5,569 nt of DNA. Origin: Trichodesmium sp. MAG_R04. Lineage in GTDB: Bacteria; Cyanobacteriota; Cyanobacteriia; Cyanobacteriales; Microcoleaceae. A model generated the notes under the pieces. The model was not told the DNA's origin and made no database searches. It saw only the letters and a list, made by a program, of their open reading frames with translations. The stretch covers positions 1-5,569 of the forward strand of contig JAKQYG010000291.1 of the NCBI GenBank assembly GCA_023356515.1, given 5' to 3'. A program made the position numbers and the translations under genes. Positions 1-5,569 of this stretch are shown one piece after another; within the stretch, counting starts at the first letter, position 1; every line of letters starts with the position of its first letter.

Positions 1-1
1 A

Positions 2-667
2 CTCAGAGGCAATGGCCAGTTTGTGCGCATGAATGCTTTAGAAGAATGTGGAGGGTGGAATGAACAGACTATTACTGATGATTTAGATTTAACTATTCGC
101 CTACACTTAAACCAATGGGATATAGATTTTCTCCCTTTCCCGGCGATAACGGAAGAGGGAGTAACTAACCCCATAGCTTTATGGCATCAACGATCCCGAT
201 GGGCAGAAGGAGGATATCAGAGGTATTTAGACTACTGGAAATTGATTTTGCGTAACCGAATGAGATTTAGTAAGACTTGGGATTTATGGCAATTTCTGGT
301 AACACAATATCTATTATCAGTTGCTGCTGTCCCTGATTTTTTAATGTCAATAATCTTACGTCGTTTACCAATCACAAGTCTTTTAACTATATTTACTGTA
401 ATGGTCTCTTTATTAGGAATGTGTATAGGTTTACGCCGAACGCGGAAACGACAGATGAGTTTAGTTCAGGAAAAAAAGGTAATGGATTTTGGTTCCACCA
501 AAGAGCATCCATTGTCTTTATTGTTAACTTTAATAGAAAGTGTGCAGGGAACTTTTTATATGTTGCATTGGTTTGTGGTTATGGGTATTACTATTGCTCG
601 AATGTCTTTATTACCTAAAAGACTGAAATGGGTAAAAACAGTTCATAGAGGTGATGAAGAGACTTAA
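2..667 (+). CDS. Family-2 membrane glycosyltransferase, C-terminal part (5' end outside window)
   Basis: The reading frame is open from the window edge, so the start and the first catalytic Asp motifs lie upstream. Two late catalytic motifs of processive GT2 enzymes (cellulose synthase/hyaluronan synthase type) are visible: TDDLD at 74-88, supplying the general-base Asp, and QRSRW at 188-202, the Q(Q/R)xRW motif that holds the acceptor end. Hydrophobic segments follow at about 293-360, 365-435 and 510-605, and the protein ends in a basic/acidic tail after the last one. This fits an inner-membrane enzyme that transfers sugar from a nucleotide-sugar on the cytoplasmic face to a growing polysaccharide or lipid acceptor. 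The sugar and product cannot be told from this part. The frame ends at TAA with no internal damage, so the gene looks functional. A GTG at 23 lies in frame but sits inside the conserved domain and is not a real start. Confidence 0.88.
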   Translation, partial: LRGNGQFVRMNALEECGGWNEQTITDDLDLTIRLHLNQWDIDFLPFPAITEEGVTNPIALWHQRSRWAEGGYQRYLDYWKLILRNRMRFSKTWDLWQFLVTQYLLSVAAVPDFLMSIILRRLPITSLLTIFTVMVSLLGMCIGLRRTRKRQMSLVQEKKVMDFGSTKEHPLSLLLTLIESVQGTFYMLHWFVVMGITIARMSLLPKRLKWVKTVHRGDEET

Positions 668-700
668 AAATTTGGGTAATTATTATGCAAAAGCACTTAT

Positions 701-738
701 TTTGATAGTTGTTATAAAAGTTGCTATAACTTATCAAA
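701..738 (+). terminator. Imperfect hairpin after the glycosyltransferase gene (possible terminator)
   Basis: TTTGATA (701-707) pairs with TATCAAA (732-738), and GTTATA (711-716) pairs with TATAAC (725-730). This gives a 13-bp stem with a small internal asymmetry (three bases against one) and an 8-base loop. It starts 33 bases after the glycosyltransferase stop, where a terminator would be expected. Against this, the stem is almost all A-T and no clean T-run follows, so it is not a classical intrinsic terminator. Confidence 0.3.
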
Positions 739-810
739 TATCTCCATAAAAAGTTCTTAAATCCTTGTCATACAATTTTAGTACCAGCATTTTGGAGATA
801 TCCATTGATA
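732..810. repeat. Long-range inverted repeat sharing an arm with the upstream hairpin
   Basis: The segment TATCAA plus ATATCTCCA (732-746) is complementary to TGGAGATAT (793-801) and TTGATA (805-810), with three unpaired bases at 802-804. That gives 15 pairs around a 46-base loop. The left arm reuses the right arm of the 701-738 hairpin, so the two structures exclude each other. It could be a relic of a small mobile inverted-repeat element or a chance fold in AT-rich DNA. Confidence 0.35.
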
Positions 811-1200
811 ATTATTTTGACTGATTAATATCAGAGATGAAATATAAAGCAACTCTATTTATAAGTTGTAAAATCTAAATTTTTTGTACCATAAATTAGC
901 TTAAATAATGCTACAAAACTGTAGTTTATGGGAATAGCTTAACATATTCTGATGCTTTAAAATTATTAAAATAACAATTATTAATATTTATAATTGCTAT
1001 AATTGAATGATGTTTATATGTTCATACCCATAACAAAAATGATTAATGAAAATTAAATTGCTATTAGAGATATAAAGAGAAAAAAATGGCAGCACTAGAC
1101 GATGAATAGAGAAATTTATAGTTTGGGTTAAAATTTGAGAATACTTAAATAAAATTTACCAAACTCTTATTCACTATCGCAAATCAAATATTAAGTTAAT

Positions 1201-2412
1201 ATGGATTTATTAGAATATCAGGCAAAAGCATTATTTAGTGAGATGGGAATACCTGTGTTGCCATCTCAAAAAATAGATTATCCTAAAGATTTAAAAAGAT
1301 TAAAAATCCCCTATCCTATTGTACTGAAGTCTCAAGTTCATACTGAGGAAAGAAATAGCTTAGGGGGTATTAAATTTGTTGAAAATACAATTGATGCTGT
1401 GGCAGCAGCTCAGACAATTTTTAACTTGCCAATTAAGGATAAGTATCCAGTAGTTTTATTGGCAGAGGCTAAGTATAATGCTGATCAGGAATTATATCTG
1501 GCAGTTGTTTTAGACCCAATAGTGCGTCGGCCTCTAATTATTGCTTCAAAACAAGGGGGTATTGATACAAAAACAGCCATGAAAAGTATGCAAAAGGTGG
1601 TTGTTGATCAAGAATTTTCTCCTTTTTATGCACGTCGTTTAATGGTTAAAATTGGATTGGAAGGAAAACTGATAGAATCAGTAAGTTATATAGTAGAAAA
1701 AATGTATCAATTATTTCTCGAAAAGGATTTAGATTTGATAGAAATTAATCCTTTAGGTATTAGTCCGAAAGGAGAAGTAATGGCTTTAGATGGCAAGGTT
1801 AGCGTTAATAACTATGCTTTAGGTCGTCATCCAGACTTAGGGAGTATAGCTGGTAAAAATATTAGTAACAATTATGCAATCAAACAGAAAGAATTAAAAG
1901 AAATAGATCATAGTTCCTTATCAGTTATGAGCAATATTAATGTTGCAAGTAGTGAAACACTAATATCAGATTATAGACTGAAATTTACAGAATTACAAGG
2001 AAATATTGGAATTTTATGTAATGGTGAAGGTTTGACAATGGCTACTGTAGATATGGTTATACAAGCTCAGGGAAAACCAGCTAATTTTCTCAATATTAAG
2101 TTAGGTGATTATTTGGAATTGAAGGATAGATACCAAATGTTTGCAGCTTTAGATTTAATCACTCAAAAAGAAAATGTTAAGGTAGTTTTAATCAATGTTA
2201 TAGGTATCGTTGAGACAAGTGATGAGTTAATTACTATAGTATATGAATATTTGAATAAATTCAAAAGTATATATCAGGCAAGAATTCGATTTGTATTCCG
2301 TTTATTAGGAGGTAAAATCAGTAAAGCTAGGGAACGTTTATTAGGTCTACCAGTAGAGGTGATAGAAAACTTAGAGGATGCAGTAAGTAAAGCTGTTTCT
2401 CTGTCTGAATAG
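1201..2412 (+). CDS. SucC-like protein (succinyl-CoA ligase beta-subunit homologue) with altered ATP-binding loop
   Basis: The 403-residue product matches the length and layout of SucC: an N-terminal ATP-grasp domain opening with MDLLEYQAKALF, then a C-terminal CoA-ligase domain from about residue 262. In the active enzyme this subunit binds nucleotide and succinate and works with SucD in the TCA cycle. Retained elements by alignment with E. coli SucC from memory are Lys43 (its Lys46), Glu97 in ELYL, Asn183 in EINP and Asp197 in LDGK (Mg ligands), and Asn274 in CNGEGL. The glycine-rich ATP loop is not retained: residues 48-53 are TEERNS where E. coli has AGGRGK. GGGA of the C-terminal domain is KLGD (300-303), FGGI is IGIV (334-337), and NGAG is NGEG. 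The first two losses make normal ATP-dependent activity doubtful. Residues 215-262 form a divergent, Asn/Ser-rich linker. The start ATG has no visible Shine-Dalgarno but fits the family's N-terminus exactly. The stop TAG is followed at once by TGA. A gene name is withheld because the protein may not be a working SucC. Confidence 0.85.
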   Translation: MDLLEYQAKALFSEMGIPVLPSQKIDYPKDLKRLKIPYPIVLKSQVHTEERNSLGGIKFVENTIDAVAAAQTIFNLPIKDKYPVVLLAEAKYNADQELYLAVVLDPIVRRPLIIASKQGGIDTKTAMKSMQKVVVDQEFSPFYARRLMVKIGLEGKLIESVSYIVEKMYQLFLEKDLDLIEINPLGISPKGEVMALDGKVSVNNYALGRHPDLGSIAGKNISNNYAIKQKELKEIDHSSLSVMSNINVASSETLISDYRLKFTELQGNIGILCNGEGLTMATVDMVIQAQGKPANFLNIKLGDYLELKDRYQMFAALDLITQKENVKVVLINVIGIVETSDELITIVYEYLNKFKSIYQARIRFVFRLLGGKISKARERLLGLPVEVIENLEDAVSKAVSLSE

Positions 2413-2517
2413 TGATAAAAATAGGATAAATTCAATATGATTCTAACTCAAATTTTATTTAATGTGGTGATGATTATCTGTGTAATAAATACCTATATAA
2501 ATAATGGCTGAAGTATT
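2413..2517 (+). other. SucC-like/SucD-like spacer with a possible 24-codon hydrophobic ORF
   Basis: The two ligase-like genes are separated by 105 bases, a longer gap than tightly coupled subunit genes usually have. I see no strong hairpin in it, so co-transcription is likely. An ATG at 2437, preceded ten bases earlier by AGGA (2423-2426), opens a 24-residue frame rich in Ile, Val and Asn. It stops at 2511, six bases before the SucD-like start. It could be a translated leader coupling to the next gene or chance, and I do not call it a gene. Confidence 0.3.
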
Positions 2518-3390
2518 ATGGATTTAACTCGGTATAGCAAGGTTATAGTTCAAGGTATTACAGAAAAAATCTCTACTCAGATAGCCTTAGCAATGAAGTC
2601 TTTTGGGACAAACGTGGTAGCGGGCATTAGTCCTGGAGAAGGGGGAAAACAATGGCATGGTATTCCTGTATTTAGTTTGGTAGAACAGGCAGTGGCTAAG
2701 GTAGGTGTAATTGATGTTAGTGTAATAGTTATGCCTGCTTATCAGGTCTTAGATGCTGCTTTAGAGGCGATCGCTTCTGGTCTTAAACAAATTGTGATTA
2801 TTACAGAAGGTGTACCTCCCCTTGATATGGTCAAGCTATTGAGAAAAGCTGAGGCTACAGAAACCCTGATTGTTGGACCAAACTGTGCTGGTATCATTGT
2901 ACCAGATCAGTTTTTACTAGGGACTCATCCGACTAGATTTTATACTCCCGGTCCTATCGGTATTATCAGTCGTAGTAACACTCTAACTTATGAAGTTGCC
3001 TGGGAACTAACGAAGTCGAGGTTGGGGCAGTCTGTTTCTGTGAGCCTTGGTTGTGATCCAATTGTGGGTTCTTCTTTTATCCAGTGGTTACAAATATTAG
3101 ATGAGGATGACGACACAGAGTTAATTGTGTTAGTGGGAGAAGTTGGTGGCGTAAGTGAAGAAGTAGCAGCTTCTTATATTTCGGAAACAATTGATAAACC
3201 TGTAATTGCTTACATTGCTGGTACTTATGCTCCCATAAATAAAAATTATAGTTATGCTAGTTATGTAATTAATGCTATAGTTGGTCGTAAAACTGAAAGT
3301 AAAATTGCAGCTTTTGAAGAAGTTAATATACCAGTAGCAAAACGACCTTCTGACATTCCGAGTTTAGTGAGAAATTCACTAGAAAAATAG
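2518..3390 (+). CDS. SucD-like protein (succinyl-CoA ligase alpha-subunit homologue) lacking the catalytic histidine
   Basis: The 290-residue product has the SucD length and order: an N-terminal CoA-binding Rossmann domain (about 1-120), then a ligase domain containing GPNCAG (120-125), SRSNTLTYE (151-159) and GEVGG (207-211). In active SucD, a histidine in the GHAG motif carries the phosphate between succinyl-CoA/Pi and nucleotide. Alignment of APKGKRMGHAG in E. coli with APINKNYSYAS here places Tyr246 (codon TAT, 3253-3255) at that histidine, and the flanking Gly residues are also changed. Glu208, which contacts the histidine in the E. coli enzyme, is kept. The CoA loop TGSQG is TEKIS (15-19), GPNCPG has become GPNCAG, SRSGT is SRSNT, and GIGGDP is SLGCDP. 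The ATG at 2518 fits the family's start but has no clear Shine-Dalgarno. It follows the SucC-like gene on the same strand. The frame is intact and less AT-rich than its partner. An acyl-CoA ligase-fold pseudoenzyme is the best description. Confidence 0.86.
   Translation: MDLTRYSKVIVQGITEKISTQIALAMKSFGTNVVAGISPGEGGKQWHGIPVFSLVEQAVAKVGVIDVSVIVMPAYQVLDAALEAIASGLKQIVIITEGVPPLDMVKLLRKAEATETLIVGPNCAGIIVPDQFLLGTHPTRFYTPGPIGIISRSNTLTYEVAWELTKSRLGQSVSVSLGCDPIVGSSFIQWLQILDEDDDTELIVLVGEVGGVSEEVAASYISETIDKPVIAYIAGTYAPINKNYSYASYVINAIVGRKTESKIAAFEEVNIPVAKRPSDIPSLVRNSLEK
2767..2774. repeat. HIP1 octamer palindrome
   Basis: A perfect GCGATCGC lies inside the SucD-like gene. This palindrome is strongly over-represented in many cyanobacterial genomes and supports the taxonomic guess. 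It is the only perfect copy I found in the window. Confidence 0.8.
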
Positions 3391-3520
3391 AAATTTATGG
3401 GTTAAGTAGTCAAATACAAAGGTTAGCAGTTTCAATTCCTGCCAACATCGCAGAAGGAAAAGGAAGAAATCATTTGGGTGATTTATCCATCATCTTTCCA
3501 TTACCAATGGCGCAGTCAAA
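3390..3520 (+). pseudogene. Remnant of a four-helix-bundle (23S rRNA intervening-sequence type) protein gene
   Basis: In the frame of TAT at 3396-3398 the sequence reads EIYGLSSQIQRL, then AVSIPANIAEGKGRN and HLGD (to 3482). This closely follows the central motif of the S23/IVP four-helix-bundle family, whose typical form is YGLxSQIRRAAVSIPxNIAEG. After Asp the frame is lost. Homology resumes at 3488 in another frame as HHLSITNGAVK (to 3520), as expected if one base was deleted between 3483 and 3487. Both the N-terminal helix and the C-terminal half found in a full protein (about 110-120 residues) are missing. The remnant abuts the SucD-like stop, so its 5' part may have been removed when this junction formed. 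Proteins of this family have no well-defined function. Confidence 0.8.
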
Positions 3521-3691
3521 ATACCCCACATTTCGCACTTCAATTAGTAACATAAAAATTATTATAAAATCCGTAGCTTGCTACTGAATCGTTGAATTCT
3601 ATTGGCCACTATGATTTCCTTCTGACTTTTGACTTATATTTTTATTTTACATTTTGTCGTGCGGAATATTAGGTTGTACCATTTATCAAAA

Positions 3692-3721
3692 ACTTTTCTA
3701 CATTTTCTTGAGTAGAAAAGT
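3692..3721. terminator. 10-bp perfect hairpin between convergent genes (possible bidirectional terminator)
   Basis: ACTTTTCTAC (3692-3701) is the exact reverse complement of GTAGAAAAGT (3712-3721), with a 10-base loop. It lies about 50 bases beyond the stop of the minus-strand permease and downstream of the plus-strand genes, where a shared terminator would be useful. No T-run follows on either strand and the stem is poor in G-C, so its strength is uncertain. Confidence 0.4.
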
Positions 3722-3772
3722 ATGGGTAAAGATAAGGCAAAACACTTGTTGGACGATTAGACAAGGCTGTTT

Positions 3773-5062
3773 TTATGATTGTATTTGGTATAATTTCTGA
3801 GAATCAGATATACCTAATTTTTGGATTTTTCGAGTCAGTTGTAAAGTTAAAAGTGTGAAAACACTCCAATGAGCAACAATTGTAATCAACATTGGGGTTA
3901 TTGCTAAAGAATTATGGACGGAAAGCCAGGGAAAGGAAAGCCAGGGAAAAGTTGAAAATAACCATATATTAGGGGAGTTTTCAGGTGTAATTGAAAGCAA
4001 CAATAAAGCAATAGGTGGTAAAGCAATCAAACTACCTAATATTCCTATAGCCCAAATTTTAGGATTTTTAACCTTCATCAATAGTACAAGCTGAATAATT
4101 ACTGCATAAATCAAGATTAAATTTAAACTGAGAATTAAAGTCAAAATAGCTGGCAGTGTAATTTCGTTAACTTGGTTATTATTGAAAATTAAAATCCCAG
4201 AAATCCAAATTGTAGCAGTGATGACTAGATTAATTCCTATTGCTACTAAAGGAGGACTTTTTTCACCCCAGATTAAATCTTGTTTTAAACTAATAGATAA
4301 TCCTTTGACAATCACAGTTTCATCATTATTAACTTGTAGGTGTCTGTATCTTGCCCAATCTTGTAAAGCTTGTCGTTGAGAAGATAAGAAGGTAATTAGT
4401 AACAAAAAAATGAACAAATTAATAGGCAATAAAATTGACAATAATTCATCAAAAATATAACTTGAATTTTCCTCAATAATATGGAAGCAAAATATTAGTA
4501 TAGCAACTTGGAAACATGACATAAACCAATAGCTTTGTTTTTTGCTAATAATTGTGGCATTGGGATTTCGATAACAACGATTTACAGCTTGCCAAATCCA
4601 GTAAATTAGTAAAATAAATACAATTATTAAAATTACTATTTCTTCTGGATGAAGGTAATAAAATTCGTCAATATCATATTTATAATTATCAATAAGATTA
4701 AAATCACGAGAAAGTTCATTGTGAAAATAAGCAAAATAAGCCATAATAGGCCATGAAGACATACCTACTAATATGGCAGCTAACCAAGGTTGATTACCTC
4801 CTAAAAATACAAAAATGAGTGAGGCATTGTAGAAAAAACAACAACCTAGGATTAAGATTGCATAAAATGCAAAAAACAAATATAAAGACAAACCTGATAA
4901 AAGATTTGCCCACAAATGTAGAGGTAAAAATAGGGTTGCTACCAAGTAAATTAAAATTGGAACTCCTAATAATTTGCCAAGCAAAATATTCTGACTAGAC
5001 TGGGGACTCTGACGAATAAAATTGAGAGTACCAAGACGTTCTTCTTTGACAAAATTACCTAT
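3773..5062 (-). pseudogene. ABC transporter permease, N-terminally truncated by deletion
   Basis: The minus-strand frame is open from 5062, just inside an upstream TGA (5065-5063), to TAA at 3775-3773. It begins NFVKEERLGTLNFIR and continues QSPQSSQNILLGK, a cytoplasmic segment normally found after the first membrane helix and a large loop in this cyanobacterial permease type. It then has about ten hydrophobic stretches with a hydrophilic loop (Asp/Tyr/Glu-rich, roughly residues 95-115 counted from 4984) and a second polar region near 205-240. No ATG or GTG lies near the 5' end. A TTG at 4984 is in frame but sits inside the conserved segment, and the first Met is some 70 codons further on. 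The N-terminal part, probably more than 100 residues by comparison with remembered relatives, is absent. The rest is intact, so the damage looks recent. The natural substrate is unknown. Its ATPase lies directly upstream in the transcript and is itself cut. Confidence 0.82.
3920..3949. repeat. Perfect tandem duplication of 15 bp inside the permease
   Basis: The unit GGAAAGCCAGGGAAA occurs twice head to tail (3920-3934 and 3935-3949). On the coding strand it duplicates five residues, giving FPWLSFPWLS, in frame. The two units are identical, which suggests a recent slippage or duplication event in a loop between two hydrophobic stretches. Confidence 0.9.
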
Positions 5063-5556
5063 TCATCTAATAATAGAAGTAAGGGTTCATGAATAATAGT
5101 CCTTCCTAAGCTCAGACGTTGTTTCATCCCCCGCGACAGGGTGGAAATCAAACTATTCCGTTTATTCACTAATTGCACCAATTCTAAGACAGCAAACAGT
5201 CGGCGCGAACGGTGGGGTTCCCGCAAATTGTAAAGTCTGGCAAAATAGTCAAGATAATTCCACACAGTTAGATCATCATACACTGGAAAATTGTCTGGGA
5301 GAAAACCAAGGTGTTGTTTGAGGGTAGGGTTGGTTTGGTCGTGCAGCAGACGTTCTCCACTTATATATATTTCTCCTGTTGTAGGTTCTTCAGCAGTGGC
5401 TAACATTCGCAAGAGGGTAGTTTTGCCTGCGCCATTAGGTCCTATGAGTCCATAAACTTCTCCGGTAGCTACTTGTAAATATAGATCGTTGACCGCTATT
5501 TGGCGATCAAATTGTTTAGTTAGTCCACGAGTTTCAATTGCTAGTTCTTTCAGCAT
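5059..5556 (-). pseudogene. ABC transporter ATP-binding protein, C-terminally truncated after Walker B
   Basis: The 165-residue frame starts at ATG (5556-5554) and contains Walker A GPNGAGKTT (39-47), the signature LSRGMKQR (140-147) and Walker B LLLLLDE (159-165). It then meets TAG immediately after the catalytic Glu. The Q-loop region reads GFLPDNFPVYDDLTVW (84-99) with Asp in place of the usual Gln, a variation I recall as common in this ATPase subfamily. The D-loop, the H-loop histidine and the whole C-terminal region (a full protein is about 300 residues) are missing, so ATP hydrolysis by a dimer is not expected. The ATPase-then-permease order on one strand is the usual operon order of such exporters. 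The frame stays open to the window edge upstream of the ATG, so a slightly earlier start is possible. Confidence 0.85.
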
Positions 5557-5569
5557 GGCTGTTGTATAA

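Larger units (their letters stand above)
668..1200. other. AT-rich intergenic spacer, no recognisable gene
   Basis: This is 533 bases of very AT-rich DNA between the glycosyltransferase stop and the SucC-like start. I see no frame on either strand with a recognisable protein and no tRNA-like or rRNA-like segment. It holds two overlapping inverted repeats at 701-810, described separately. A weak promoter-like pair upstream of the SucC-like gene is TTGGGT at 1123-1128 and TAAATA at 1146-1151, with 17 bases between them. In DNA this AT-rich such matches arise by chance, so it is only a suggestion. Confidence 0.6.

Noticed and set aside
421..618. 65-codon plus-strand frame inside the glycosyltransferase
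   Set aside because: It lies in another frame of a clearly coding region, has no recognisable domain and has no ribosome-binding site.
989..1003. Two TATAAT matches in a 9-base-spaced repeat of TATAATTG
   Set aside because: No acceptable -35 element lies at the right spacing, and the sequence is so AT-rich that TATAAT is common by chance.
1086..1109. Tiny frame MAALDDE preceded by a purine-rich stretch, upstream of the SucC-like gene
   Set aside because: Seven codons in AT-rich DNA are expected by chance. There is no regulatory amino-acid run and no terminator or antiterminator after it.
3573..3584. Short inverted repeat GTAGC-TT-GCTAC
   Set aside because: A five-pair stem with a two-base loop is too small to call. 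It may be a shard of a dispersed Nostoc-type repeat, but only a fragment is visible.
3623..3636. Two adjacent TGACTTW heptamers
   Set aside because: Two copies are too few to call one of the short tandem heptanucleotide repeats known from Nostocales.
4182..4379. 65-codon plus-strand frame antisense to the permease
   Set aside because: It is an antisense shadow of the permease frame with no domain or initiation signal.
4982..4984. TTG as a genuine start of the permease
   Set aside because: The codons upstream of it continue the conserved permease sequence (KEERLGTLNFIR), so the gene is truncated and does not start there.
1..5569. CRISPR array, tRNA, rRNA, insertion sequence or phage attachment site
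   Set aside because: I found no regularly spaced repeats, no tRNA or rRNA signature and no transposase or integrase frame in the window.

Overview
The window looks like a filamentous (Nostocales-type) cyanobacterium. The protein sequences of the glycosyltransferase, the succinyl-CoA ligase-like pair and the ABC permease resemble cyanobacterial families as I remember them. One perfect HIP1 octamer (GCGATCGC) lies at 2767-2774. Composition is strongly AT-rich, especially between genes. One gene remnant, one deletion-fused gene pair and long empty AT-rich spacers sit together, which suggests a locus, perhaps a genome, undergoing reduction. The species assignment is inference.

Layout. Positions 2-667 (+) hold the C-terminal part of a membrane-anchored family-2 glycosyltransferase whose start lies before the window. 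Positions 668-1200 are an AT-rich spacer with two overlapping inverted repeats and no recognisable gene. Positions 1201-2412 (+) and 2518-3390 (+) encode proteins aligning over their full length with the beta (SucC) and alpha (SucD) subunits of succinyl-CoA ligase. They are separated by 105 bp. Immediately after the SucD-like stop (about 3390-3520, +) is a frameshifted, truncated remnant of a four-helix-bundle (23S rRNA intervening-sequence type) protein gene. A 10-bp perfect hairpin at 3692-3721 lies between the convergent halves of the window. On the minus strand, 5556-5059 is the first half of an ABC-transporter ATPase, ending exactly after Walker B. It runs directly into a permease (5062-3773) that lacks its N-terminal part.

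The main point of interest is the SucC/SucD-like pair. Both frames are open and full length and the folds are clearly recognisable, yet the catalytic elements are missing. The phosphohistidine of SucD is Tyr246, the CoA-binding glycine loop of SucD is replaced, and the ATP-grasp glycine-rich loop of SucC reads TEERNS instead of AGGRGK. Either this is a pseudoenzyme pair kept for another role, or it is an early stage of decay in which only missense changes have accumulated. The nearby ABC deletion and four-helix remnant favour decay. The complete absence of stops and frameshifts over about 690 codons favours retention. A comparison with orthologues would separate the two.

The genes do not form an obvious single pathway. 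The glycosyltransferase, the ligase-like pair and the ABC pieces appear to be independent neighbours.
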